Shown here piece after piece: positions 1 to 6,567 of a stretch of DNA of 12,736 nucleotides. The first letter of the stretch is position 1. The number at the start of each line of letters is the position of its first letter. The translations under genes were made by a program, and so were the position numbers. This DNA comes from a bacterium (GTDB lineage: Bacteria > UBA9089 > CG2-30-40-21 > SBAY01): positions 1 through 12,736 of the forward strand of contig JBFLYA010000110.1 of NCBI GenBank assembly GCA_040757115.1. The letters run 5' to 3'. The notes under the pieces are model-generated. The model made no database searches and was not told the origin of the DNA. It saw nothing but the letters and a program-made list of their open reading frames with translations.

Positions 1-8
1 AAATTCTA

Positions 9-37
9 TTGACACAATAATATTTTTATGATATAAT
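9..37 (+). promoter_or_regulatory. sigma-70 promoter of leuC
   Basis: The -35 box TTGACA (9-14) and -10 box TATAAT (32-37) both match consensus and are separated by 17 bp. TG precedes the -10 box by one base (extended -10). The expected transcription start is about 44, one base before the leuC ATG at 45, which predicts an essentially leaderless message. No Shine-Dalgarno sequence is visible before the ATG. Confidence 0.85.
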
Positions 38-44
38 AAATTTA

Positions 45-1301
45 ATGGGGAAAACTATTGTTGAGAAGATATTAGGTGCGCATGTAAATAAAGAGGTTTG
101 CGGCACAGATTTGATTGAGGCAAAGGTAGATGTCTGTCTGGGGAATGACATCACCGCACCTTTAGCCATAGTTGAATTTGAAAAATTGGGCATTAATTCT
201 TTATTTGACCCGGAGAAGGTAGTTTTGGTTCTTGACCATTTTGTCCCAAATAAGGATGTAAATTCTGCCCAACAATGTAAATTTGTGCGTCAATTTGCCA
301 AAAAATATCAAGTAAAAAACTTCTTTGATGTTGGGAAAATGGGGATTGAACATGCCCTGCTCCCGGAACAAGGATTAGTTCTCCCCGGAGATGTCATTAT
401 TGGTGCTGATTCCCATACCTGCACCTATGGTGCTTTAGGAGCTTTTTCAACCGGCGTCGGAAGCACTGATTTAGCCGCGGTTTTTGCCACAGGTGAAATC
501 TGGCTCAAAGTCCCTCAAACAATTAAATTTATATATTATGGAAAATTAAACCCCTGGGTGAGCGGCAAAGATTTAATACTTCACACGATTGGCGACATAG
601 GTGTAGATGGGGCAAATAATATGGCAATGGAATTTGCCGGTGAGGTGATTTCTAATTTGCCTATGGATAGCAGATTGACGATGGCTAATATGGCTATTGA
701 GGCCGGGGCTAAATGTGGAATTATAGAACCTGATGAAATTACCCTTGAATATGTTAAACCACGCGCTAAACGAGAATTTAAAATTTATAAAAGTGATACG
801 GATGCAGAATATAAAGAGATTAGAGAATATGATTGTCGCCAACTCGAACCACAAGTCGCCTTTCCTCATTTACCTTCTAATACCAGACCTATCAGTGCGG
901 TGGGTAACATAGAGATAACGCAGGTAGTCATAGGTTCTTGCACTAATGGTCGAATAGAAGATTTACGAATAGCAGGGCAAATCCTGAAGGGCAAAAAGAT
1001 TCATAAAGATGTTCGATTAATTATCATCCCGGGGACACAACAAATCTACCTTCAATCTTTAAAAGAAGGTTTAATTGAGATATTTATCGAGGCAGGAGGT
1101 GTGGTCAGCACACCAACTTGCGGTCCCTGTCTTGGCGGATATATGGGGATACTGGCATCAGGCGAACGGTGTCTTGCCACAACTAACCGCAATTTTGTCG
1201 GCAGAATGGGACATAAAGAAAGTGAGGTATATTTAACCAACCCTGCCATCGCCGCCGCCTCGGCAATTCGTGGTAAAATTACCTCTCCTGATGAAACTTA
1301 G
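45..1301 (+). CDS. leuC: 3-isopropylmalate dehydratase, large subunit (LeuC/HacA family)
   Basis: Large subunit of the [4Fe-4S] isomerase that converts 2-isopropylmalate to 3-isopropylmalate in cytosolic leucine synthesis, working with LeuD. The 418-residue length fits the shorter archaeal/bacterial 'type 2' LeuC rather than the roughly 470-residue enterobacterial form. Visible motifs are [13 protein letters not shown] (120-132), the cluster ligand Cys299 in GSCTNGR, and Cys359 and Cys362 in PTCGPCLGG. The C-terminal [10 protein letters not shown] (381-390) is typical of the family. The start at 45 is supported by the normal N-terminus ([10 protein letters not shown]) and by a consensus promoter ending 7 bases upstream; there is no ribosome binding site. 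leuD lies about 840 bp downstream, separated by a mobile element and a response regulator. Homoaconitase is a close paralogue and cannot be fully excluded, but leucine synthesis is the likelier role. Confidence 0.95.
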   Translation: MGKTIVEKILGAHVNKEVCGTDLIEAKVDVCLGNDITAPLAIVEFEKLGINSLFDPEKVVLVLDHFVPNKDVNSAQQCKFVRQFAKKYQVKNFFDVGKMGIEHALLPEQGLVLPGDVIIGADSHTCTYGALGAFSTGVGSTDLAAVFATGEIWLKVPQTIKFIYYGKLNPWVSGKDLILHTIGDIGVDGANNMAMEFAGEVISNLPMDSRLTMANMAIEAGAKCGIIEPDEITLEYVKPRAKREFKIYKSDTDAEYKEIREYDCRQLEPQVAFPHLPSNTRPISAVGNIEITQVVIGSCTNGRIEDLRIAGQILKGKKIHKDVRLIIIPGTQQIYLQSLKEGLIEIFIEAGGVVSTPTCGPCLGGYMGILASGERCLATTNRNFVGRMGHKESEVYLTNPAIAAASAIRGKITSPDET

Positions 1302-1330
1302 AACTTCACGAAATTAAAAAGAGGTATGAA

Positions 1331-1432
1331 ATGGAAAAACTAATGGACAGACCAAAAATAATTGTAACCGTTCAGGCTATATATCAAAAGTGTAAGAAAG
1401 GGGATAAGGAGATAAGAGTGATATGGAGATAA
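1331..1432 (+). other. short ORF with Shine-Dalgarno, overrun by element A (possible gene remnant)
   Basis: An ATG at 1331 is preceded by GAGG at 1321-1324 with good spacing. It opens a 33-codon frame starting MEKLMDRPKIIV. From about codon 12 onward the frame reads into mobile element A and stops at 1430-1432. The first residues resemble the start of a receiver domain (a basic/hydrophobic strand before the acidic pair), so this may be the left stump of a gene cut by the element. No matching right-hand part is visible after the element. It could equally be a chance frame. I see no function. Confidence 0.25.
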
Positions 1433-1601
1433 GATAATAGAAATAGATTGAAATTTATAGAAATAGGTAGAAATTGATTGTGGAAAACAACAAATTTCCA
1501 TAAATTTCTATTAGTTTCTACTAATTTCAATTTTTTTTAATAATATCTCCCTATCTCCTTAATCTCCACATCTCCTTTTGTTACACCACCTGAACGCTTA
1601 C
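1364..1601. mobile_element. MITE-like element A (238 bp, no ORF)
   Basis: Most of the gap between leuC and the response regulator (1302-1677) is this element. The ends are GTAACCGTTCAGG (1364-1376) and CCTGAACGCTTAC (1589-1601), an inverted repeat with one mismatch. Inside each end come GTGTAA and several GGAGATA-type heptads, purine-rich on the left and pyrimidine-rich on the right, so the whole element can fold. The centre has its own inverted repeat (ATTGAAATT 1447-1455 against AATTTCAAT 1523-1531). The flanking octamers (AAATAATT, GAAAAGTT) do not match, so no target duplication is preserved. Element C at 10156-10392 is the same family. Confidence 0.8.
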
Positions 1602-1622
1602 GAAAAGTTTTGTATGATTAAA

Positions 1623-1651
1623 GGGTAACTAATTACCAGTTACCAATCACC
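1623..1651. repeat. short dispersed repeat (copy 1)
   Basis: A run built from GTAACTAATTACC and GTTACCAATCACC. The reverse complement reads GGTGATTGGTAACTGG then TAATTAGTTACCC. This aligns, with gaps, to 11737-11787 between nusA and rimP. It is non-coding and lies just upstream of the response-regulator ribosome binding site. Confidence 0.5.
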
Positions 1652-1677
1652 AAACATTTAAGGGGGGAAATGAAAAA

Positions 1678-2094
1678 ATGGATAAAGATAAAGGGAAAAA
1701 GAAGATTGCTGTGATTGACGACAATACATCATTTGTGGAGGTTTTAAGCAGATTTTTAGACCTGAAAAATTTTGAAGTGCTTCGTGCTTACAATGGCAAA
1801 GAAGGGATAAAAGTCGCCTCAAAACATACTCCTCACCTGATTTTATTAGATATAATGATGCCAGGATTATCGGGATATGAAGTCTGTGAAAGACTTAAAA
1901 GGATTGAAAAGACTAAAAATATACCAATTATCTTCGTAACGGTCAGGTCAAGACCAGAAGATATTAAAAGAGGTTATGAATCAGGTGCGGTAGATTATAT
2001 CACTAAACCCTTTAATTATCCAGAATTAATGGAAAAGATAAATAAAATAATATGTTTAGATGACGGAACACAGTTATATATGATATTTATTTAA
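1678..2094 (+). CDS. stand-alone response regulator (receiver domain only)
   Basis: A CheY-like receiver protein of 138 residues with no output domain. The full phospho-acceptor set is visible: acidic pair Asp14-Asp15 (VIDDN), phosphorylation site Asp58 (LLDIMMPG), Thr88 (FVTV) and Lys110 followed by Pro (TKPF). It presumably receives phosphate from a histidine kinase, none of which is encoded here. The purine run AGGGGGGA at 1661-1668 is a good ribosome binding site for the ATG at 1678. The last dozen residues (after INKII, ending LYMIFI) do not look like a usual receiver end and may be a replaced or shifted tail. The gene lies between leuC and leuD on the same strand, 48 bp before leuD. That placement is unusual and may reflect insertion into a former leuCD pair. 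The partner and output are unknown. Confidence 0.92.
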   Translation: MDKDKGKKKIAVIDDNTSFVEVLSRFLDLKNFEVLRAYNGKEGIKVASKHTPHLILLDIMMPGLSGYEVCERLKRIEKTKNIPIIFVTVRSRPEDIKRGYESGAVDYITKPFNYPELMEKINKIICLDDGTQLYMIFI

Positions 2095-2142
2095 TAGAGG
2101 AGTGATAGTAAGGTATATAGCTTCTGTAAAGAGGAAAATAAG

Positions 2143-2637
2143 ATGAAGATAACCGGTAAAGTATTTAAGAAATTCAGGGCTGATGTTAATACCGATGAGA
2201 TTATTCCTGCTGTTTATCTTGATACAACATCGCCACAAGAATTGGCTAAACACTGCATGGAAGGAATTGATAAGGGGTTTGTCAGTAGTGTAGAAAAAGG
2301 GGATATTATTGTTGCGGATAAAAACTTTGGTTGTGGCTCATCAAGAGAACATGCACCGATTGCCATTAAAGCAAGTGGTGTGGCGTGTGTAATTGCTAAA
2401 TCCTTTGCCCGAATATTCTACCGCAATGCCATCAATATTGGCTTGCCAATCTTTGAATGTGACCAGATAGACAAAATTAAACAAGGTGATGTATTAGAAA
2501 TAGACCCGAAAAGCGGTAAGATAAAGAATTTGTCCCGCCAGGAAGAATATCCCACTACCTCTTTCCCGGAATTTATGCAATACCTCATTGATTGCGGCGG
2601 GCTAATGGAATATGTAAAAAAGAAACTGAAAAAGTGA
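2143..2637 (+). CDS. leuD: 3-isopropylmalate dehydratase, small subunit
   Basis: Small subunit of isopropylmalate isomerase; it forms the swivel domain that closes over the LeuC active site. At 164 residues it is the normal size for the type 2 small subunit. Diagnostic motifs are [13 protein letters not shown] (16-28), [12 protein letters not shown] (61-72) and [16 protein letters not shown] (87-102). The YLDT stretch lies in the loop that in this family helps choose between isopropylmalate and homoaconitate. The variant does not settle the substrate by itself, but it fits bacterial LeuD. GAGGAAA at 2131-2137 is the ribosome binding site. It sits downstream of the response regulator and is probably transcribed from the leuC promoter unless element A blocks readthrough. 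Confidence 0.95.
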   Translation: MKITGKVFKKFRADVNTDEIIPAVYLDTTSPQELAKHCMEGIDKGFVSSVEKGDIIVADKNFGCGSSREHAPIAIKASGVACVIAKSFARIFYRNAINIGLPIFECDQIDKIKQGDVLEIDPKSGKIKNLSRQEEYPTTSFPEFMQYLIDCGGLMEYVKKKLKK

Positions 2638-2653
2638 AAAGGGAAATTGAGTT

Positions 2654-2681
2654 CTTACCATTTTGAAAAAGGTGAGTTTTT
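2654..2681 (+). terminator. possible weak intrinsic terminator after leuD
   Basis: CTTACC (2654-2659) can pair with GGTGAG (2671-2676, one G-T pair) around an 11-base loop, followed directly by five T residues. The stem is short and the loop large, so the call is tentative. Its place, 17 bp after the leuD stop, is right for a terminator. Confidence 0.35.
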
Positions 2682-2697
2682 GGAAGTTTGTATCAGC

Positions 2698-2920
2698 GTA
2701 ACTGTTCACCGCAGAGACGCAGAAAAAAAATTAAAATCTATTCACCCGAGACAGAAATTCCCTTTTTTTTGTGCATTTTGGGTCTTTCGTTGTTTATTAA
2801 TCTTTTAATACGGACTTTCGACTAACTGTTTTTAAGCCTTTTTAAACACCGAAAAACGCAAAAGATATTTTCCTCTCTGTTCCTCTGCGTCTCTGCGGTA
2901 AATTACCAGCTGAACAGTTC
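2698..2920. mobile_element. MITE-like element B (223 bp) with target-site duplication
   Basis: Almost all of the 2638-2944 gap. The octamer GTATCAGC occurs on both sides (2690-2697 and 2921-2928), the mark of an insertion. The ends are GTAACTGTTCA (2698-2708) and TGAACAGTTC (2911-2920). Further in, a perfect 15-bp inverted repeat follows: CCGCAGAGACGCAGA (2709-2723) against TCTGCGTCTCTGCGG (2884-2898). The right arm carries 12 extra bases between these two blocks. No ORF of its own. The terminal sequence matches elements A and C, while the body is unrelated to theirs. Confidence 0.85.
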
Positions 2921-2944
2921 GTATCAGCGATGGAGGAAAGAGCG

Positions 2945-3871
2945 TTGAAAATATTAGTGACAGGGGGGGCAGGATTTATTGGCTCAAACCTTGTGGATAG
3001 ATTAATTGATGATGGACACAAAGTCATTATCATCGATAACTTATTCACAGGTAAAGAAAAAAATATTAACCCGGCGGCAAAATTCTATAAGTTAGATATT
3101 CAAGACCCAGAGATTGAACAGATATTCAAAGACGAACAAATAGATATTGTTAACCACCATGCGGCACAGATAGATGTGCAGAAATCAGTCGATGACCCTA
3201 TATTTGATGCCAGGGTGAATGTGCTTGGAAGTATAAATCTTCTTCAGTTATCTACAAAATATAATATTAAAAAATTTATCTTTGCCTCCTCTGGCGGCAC
3301 GGTCTATGGCGAACAAAGTCTTTATCCTGCACCAGAAACGCATCCCCTCCTACCAATTTCACCTTACGGAATAAATAAACTCATCATTGAATATTACCTC
3401 TATTATTATTGGGCAGTACATAATCTTAATTATATCATCTTACGGTATGCAAACATTTATGGACCAGGGCAAGACCCCTGGGGTGAGGCGGGAGTAGTCG
3501 CAATTTTTATAAATAAAATATTACTCCACCAACAACCGATAATAAATGGTGATGGCAAACAAACAAGGGATTATACTTATGTTGATGATGTCGTTGAGGC
3601 AAATATTTTAGCTATGAACTCACAAACAACAGGGATATTTAACATAGGTTGTGGATTGGAAACCTCGGTTAATGAACTGTTCCAGATGATAGTCGAAGTA
3701 ATGAAGGCTAATGTCGAAGAAGTTCATGCCCCACCCAAAAAAGGGGAAACACCCCGTAGTTGCATTGATGGAACAAAGGCAAAATCAATACTTGGCTGGC
3801 AACCAAAAGTTAGGCTTGAAGAGGGTATTAAAAAAACAGTGGAATATTTCAAATGCTCTTTCTCAAATTAG
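2945..3871 (+). CDS. NAD-dependent sugar-nucleotide epimerase, UDP-glucose 4-epimerase (GalE)-like
   Basis: An extended short-chain dehydrogenase/epimerase that interconverts a nucleotide sugar, most likely UDP-glucose/UDP-galactose, using bound NAD. I place the start at the TTG at 2945 because GGAGGA (2932-2937) lies 7 bases upstream. The in-frame ATG at 2930 straddles the edge of the target duplication of element B and has this ribosome binding site after it. From TTG the protein is 308 residues. The Rossmann motif TGGAGFIG is at 6-13, Asp31 (IIDNL) is the ribose contact, ASSGGTVYG is at 114-122, and the catalytic pair is Tyr141 and Lys145 (YGINK). RYANIYGPGQ (168-177) and the C-terminal GDGKQTRDYTYVDDV are typical of the family. 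Exact substrate is uncertain; GDP- or dTDP-sugar epimerases look similar. Element B sits directly upstream, so the natural promoter may lie within or before it. Confidence 0.88.
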   Translation: MKILVTGGAGFIGSNLVDRLIDDGHKVIIIDNLFTGKEKNINPAAKFYKLDIQDPEIEQIFKDEQIDIVNHHAAQIDVQKSVDDPIFDARVNVLGSINLLQLSTKYNIKKFIFASSGGTVYGEQSLYPAPETHPLLPISPYGINKLIIEYYLYYYWAVHNLNYIILRYANIYGPGQDPWGEAGVVAIFINKILLHQQPIINGDGKQTRDYTYVDDVVEANILAMNSQTTGIFNIGCGLETSVNELFQMIVEVMKANVEEVHAPPKKGETPRSCIDGTKAKSILGWQPKVRLEEGIKKTVEYFKCSFSN

Positions 3872-3883
3872 AGAGAGGTGAAG

Positions 3884-3952
3884 TATTGGACTGATGGGAT
3901 AAGGAAATGTTAGTTTTTAATTTATCCCCTTTTCTTTCTATCACTCCAACAC
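3884..3952. terminator. inverted repeat between convergent genes, possible bidirectional terminator
   Basis: GGGATAA (3896-3902) pairs with TTATCCC (3922-3928). Outside it TATTGGACTGAT (3884-3895) pairs imperfectly with ATCACTCCAACA (3940-3951) across an unpaired pyrimidine bulge. The structure lies between the two converging stop codons and overlaps the last codons of the cytidylyltransferase gene. It lacks a clean T-tract, so it may be a small repeat rather than a true terminator. Confidence 0.4.
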
Positions 3953-4639
3953 TCCCCATTCTTCCATTATCTTTTCTGCGATGTAAAAGTCTAATGGAGT
4001 ATCAATATCAATTGAATAAATAGACTCCATAATGATGGCGCGAACATCTTGCTCTTGATAAGATTTACCACTTAATATTACCTCTGTTTTACTGACAACT
4101 ACCGCACCATTTAGCCTGTAAATAACAGGTAAATCCTGCCTTCTTAATGAACTATTGGTCTTGATGAACGGAGATACTTTATCCCCCTCTAATTTACACA
4201 TCCAGTACGGATGAATCTCTGACTCGGTAATGGTAATAACTGAATCTGCATTTGTCTCCAGAATTTTCTCAATTGCCGCATCAATATATTTTACCGGGCG
4301 TAATGGCGAGGTTGGCTGTAACAAAACGACAAAATCCGAGATATATCCTTCGGACTCAAGATACCTCAAGGCATGTTGAATTACAGGTAAGGTCGGTGCG
4401 GTATCGGTGGCTAATTCTGCTGGTCTTAAGAATGGCACCTCAGCCCCGTATTCTTTAGAAATCTTTGCAATCTGGTCATCATCTGTTGAGACAATTATTC
4501 TGTCTAAGTATTTTGATTTCAATGCCTCTTCAATGGTGTAGGCAATCAAAGGAATGCCTTGAAATGGTTTTATATTTTTCAAAGGGATATTTTTAGACCC
4601 CCCTCTGGCAGGAATAAGTCCGACGAACTTCTTGTCCAT
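3941..4639 (-). CDS. CMP-sugar synthetase, acylneuraminate cytidylyltransferase (NeuA)-like
   Basis: Cytosolic enzyme family that activates a nonulosonic acid (sialic, legionaminic, pseudaminic or related) with CTP to give the CMP-sugar for surface glycans. The 232-residue length fits the single-domain form. Motifs in order are the nucleotide-binding IPARGGSKNIPLKN (9-22), LQPTSPLR (107-114), RRQDLPVIYRLNGA (166-179) and the acidic ending IDIDTPLD (210-217). The ATG at 4639 sits 6 bases after a consensus -10 box, so transcription should begin on the start codon; no Shine-Dalgarno site is present. None of the usual partners (sugar synthases, glycosyltransferases) is in view, so the sugar cannot be named. 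The gene converges with the epimerase and diverges from the TPR gene. The last codons lie in an inverted repeat. Confidence 0.9.
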   Translation of the reverse strand: MDKKFVGLIPARGGSKNIPLKNIKPFQGIPLIAYTIEEALKSKYLDRIIVSTDDDQIAKISKEYGAEVPFLRPAELATDTAPTLPVIQHALRYLESEGYISDFVVLLQPTSPLRPVKYIDAAIEKILETNADSVITITESEIHPYWMCKLEGDKVSPFIKTNSSLRRQDLPVIYRLNGAVVVSKTEVILSGKSYQEQDVRAIIMESIYSIDIDTPLDFYIAEKIMEEWGVLE

Positions 4640-4645
4640 AAAATC

Positions 4646-4674
4646 ATTATAACATCAACATTTTTGCAAGTCAA
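4646..4674 (-). promoter_or_regulatory. sigma-70 promoter of the cytidylyltransferase gene
   Basis: Read on the minus strand: TTGACT (4674-4669), 17 bp, TATAAT (4651-4646), with TG one base before the -10 box. Six bases separate the -10 box from the ATG, which puts the expected +1 on the A of the start codon (leaderless). Its -35 box is 15 bp from that of the divergent TPR promoter. Confidence 0.85.
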
Positions 4675-4689
4675 GAAAATATTTTTTAG

Positions 4690-4718
4690 TTGACAGAAGG
4701 TTATCAATATGATATGAT
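4690..4718 (+). promoter_or_regulatory. sigma-70 promoter of the TPR-NYN operon
   Basis: TTGACA (4690-4695), 17 bp, TATGAT (4713-4718), extended by TG at 4710-4711. The predicted +1 is about 4725, giving a 17-base leader that just holds the ribosome binding site AGAGGT (4728-4733). It is back-to-back with the cytidylyltransferase promoter. Confidence 0.85.
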
Positions 4719-4741
4719 GATTTTAGCAGAGGTAAATAAAA

Positions 4742-5764
4742 ATGGAAAATGAGGTATTATTAACTCAAGGGGAGGAAGAAATTAATCCCCTAACACACAT
4801 TAATATAGGGGTTTCATTGGCTAAGGAAGAGGCCTATGATGAAGCAGAAAAAGAATTTAGAAGGGCTATCCGAATAAATCCAGAGCTGGTCATTGCCCAC
4901 TATAATTACGGAATTATTCTGGGAAAAATGAATAGACTTATTGAGGCTGAAAATACCTATAAAAAGGCGATAGAATTAGCCCCTAAACTCGGGTTAGCTC
5001 AAAATAACCTGGGCATTATATTAATCAAACTGGGAAAATATGCGGAGGCAGAAAATGAATTTGGGGATGCAATCAAAAAATTACCCCAGTCATCACCCTC
5101 TTTAGCTATAGCACATCTTAATCTTGGTAAATTATTAGCCGACCTCAAACGGTATCATGAGGCAGAATTTGAATATCTTGAGGCTAAAAGGCTAAACCCA
5201 AATTTAAAAGAGGCATATATCAATCTGGGGAATTTATATCTGGAATTAGAATCTTATGAAAAGGCTAAAAAAGAATATAAACAGGCATTGGAGATTGATT
5301 TTCAAATGTCAAATGTCCATAACAATCTTGGCATTACCCTCGTTAAATTAAAAATGATTGATGAGGCAAAAGCAAAATTTGAGCAAGCGATTAACTTAGA
5401 CCACGCCTACGCCCGCGCTTATCATAACCTTAAAGAATTAGAAAAAGTAGCCGAGATTTTAAAACCTAAAACTACCCCCTGGACAACATATCTTGTTATT
5501 GGAATTACCGCGGTTGTTCTTTTAGAGATTTTTATCTTATTTGTCTTCAATAAAATATCTGGAGTAGGATTTATGTCAACTATTCCTTTATTAGCGATGT
5601 TAGTCTTCTTTATCCTCTTTTCAGAGGCTAAACGGAAAGAAATCACACTCCCTGAATTAGACCTTGAGATTGACCCCAAAAACCAGATAATTGAAACTGA
5701 ATTGCTAACGAGTGATTTTGCCCCGGAGGCTTTAATAAACAACCACGCAAATACAAAGGAATGA
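4742..5764 (+). CDS. TPR-repeat protein with two C-terminal membrane segments
   Basis: The 340-residue protein is a ladder of about six tetratricopeptide repeats (roughly residues 17-50, 51-84, 85-118, 122-155, 156-189, 190-223). They show the usual pattern, for example A..NLG..L..L..Y.EA...F..AI.L.P. Two hydrophobic spans follow (about 249-270 and 279-294), then a charged tail. There is no N-terminal signal peptide, so the TPR domain should face the cytoplasm and be tethered by a hairpin in the membrane. TPR domains bind other proteins; no enzymatic function is suggested. AGAGGT at 4728-4733 is the ribosome binding site. The stop overlaps the start of the NYN nuclease gene as ATGA, so the two are very likely translated together and may act together. 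Confidence 0.9.
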   Translation: MENEVLLTQGEEEINPLTHINIGVSLAKEEAYDEAEKEFRRAIRINPELVIAHYNYGIILGKMNRLIEAENTYKKAIELAPKLGLAQNNLGIILIKLGKYAEAENEFGDAIKKLPQSSPSLAIAHLNLGKLLADLKRYHEAEFEYLEAKRLNPNLKEAYINLGNLYLELESYEKAKKEYKQALEIDFQMSNVHNNLGITLVKLKMIDEAKAKFEQAINLDHAYARAYHNLKELEKVAEILKPKTTPWTTYLVIGITAVVLLEIFILFVFNKISGVGFMSTIPLLAMLVFFILFSEAKRKEITLPELDLEIDPKNQIIETELLTSDFAPEALINNHANTKE

Positions 5765-6186
5765 ATATATTAATTATCGATGGATATAATATTATTAATC
5801 AATGGGCTGATTTAAAAAAGGAATTAAAAAGAAGTGGACTTGAATACACAAGAAATAAGTTGATTGAAATCCTCGCCGAATATCAAACCTTTACGGGTGA
5901 TAGAGTAATTGTTGTTTTTGATGGATACAAGACGGATAAGAGATTAATAACTAAGAGTAGCCAGTTTGGAGTAGAGGTTATCTTTTCTAAACGAAAGCAA
6001 ACCGCTGATTCCTTAATTGAAAGATTGGTTTATAACGAGCGGGGCGAAGATAAAACTATTTTCGTTGCCAGTCGAGATACAGCACTTGAGCGGATGATTT
6101 TTGGGATGGATTGCTTTACCATCTCTCCACAAAAATTAGAGGAAAGAATTAATGCAGTAAAATTAGAGATAAAAGGCTATTTCTGA
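5761..6186 (+). CDS. NYN/PIN-like ribonuclease, YacP (DUF901/Rae1) family
   Basis: A 141-residue PIN-fold nuclease-like protein. The acidic residues expected at the metal site are present: Asp7 (LIIDGYN), Asp54 (VVFDGYK), Asp83 (TADSLIE) and Asp106 (SRDTALE). The N-terminal IDGYNII and the central VVFDGYK are hallmarks of the YacP group. Its Bacillus member Rae1 is a ribosome-associated mRNA endonuclease of about 170 residues, so this copy is somewhat short, mostly at the C-terminus. The start overlaps the TPR stop (ATGA), with AAGGA directly before it, which suggests translational coupling. The coupling to a membrane TPR protein is the most informative context. Element D begins 12 bp after the stop. 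Confidence 0.85.
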   Translation: MNILIIDGYNIINQWADLKKELKRSGLEYTRNKLIEILAEYQTFTGDRVIVVFDGYKTDKRLITKSSQFGVEVIFSKRKQTADSLIERLVYNERGEDKTIFVASRDTALERMIFGMDCFTISPQKLEERINAVKLEIKGYF

Positions 6187-6198
6187 GTGTGAATTTTC

Positions 6199-6554
6199 GG
6201 TGGTGTCTGAAAATAACTCTAATAGTGAAATCTATGCAGATTTGGTGTCCAAAAGGGATTTCCTCCAAAGAGCAAAATGCAAAAAGCAAATATAAAAATT
6301 ACATATCAAAATGTAAAATTATCTCTTTCCTTTCAGCGTTAAAATACTTGAAGCAAAGATATTACCAAATTCCTCCAACTCTTTGAGAAACCCTGCTATT
6401 TCCTTTTTGAAATTTGATTTGTAATTTTGCATTTTGATATTTATATTTGATATTTAATATTTGATATTTAATATTTATTTGTTGTCTCCCTCAAATCCTA
6501 TTTTGCAGAACCCTATACACTATTTTAACCTTTATGCTAGATTAAGACACCACC
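6199..6554. mobile_element. element D: 356-bp repeat with terminal inverted repeats, probable MITE
   Basis: It fills the 6187-6567 gap. The ends are GGTGGTGTCT (6199-6208) and AGACACCACC (6545-6554), a perfect 10-bp inverted repeat. Shared subterminal blocks are also visible, such as AATAGTG on the left against CACTATT on the right. An inner imperfect inverted repeat pairs AT-rich blocks around 6275-6325 (containing ATCAAAATG) with 6410-6450 (containing CATTTTGAT). No transposase frame exists; the one frame of 65 codons inside crosses the inverted repeats and looks like chance. No convincing target duplication is seen. The ends differ from those of A, B and C. Confidence 0.6.
6446..6473. repeat. 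14-bp tandem repeat, two copies, inside element D
   Basis: TTTGATATTTAATA occurs twice head-to-tail (6446-6459 and 6460-6473), with degenerate partial copies on both sides. It forms part of the right arm of the inner inverted repeat of element D. Confidence 0.7.
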
Positions 6555-6567
6555 CTAAACACGTCCG

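Noticed and set aside
573-869. 98-codon minus-strand frame within leuC
   Set aside because: Shadow of a well-supported gene; the same holds for the frames inside infB, nusA, nrnA, the TPR gene and the cytidylyltransferase.
2930-4639. Epimerase plus cytidylyltransferase as a surface-glycan cluster
   Set aside because: The two genes converge, are separated by an inverted repeat, and no glycosyltransferase or sugar synthase is present, so a joint pathway is not supported.
6189-6386. 65-codon frame after the NYN gene
   Set aside because: It lies almost wholly within element D, crosses its inverted repeats, has no ribosome binding site and shows no recognisable protein pattern.
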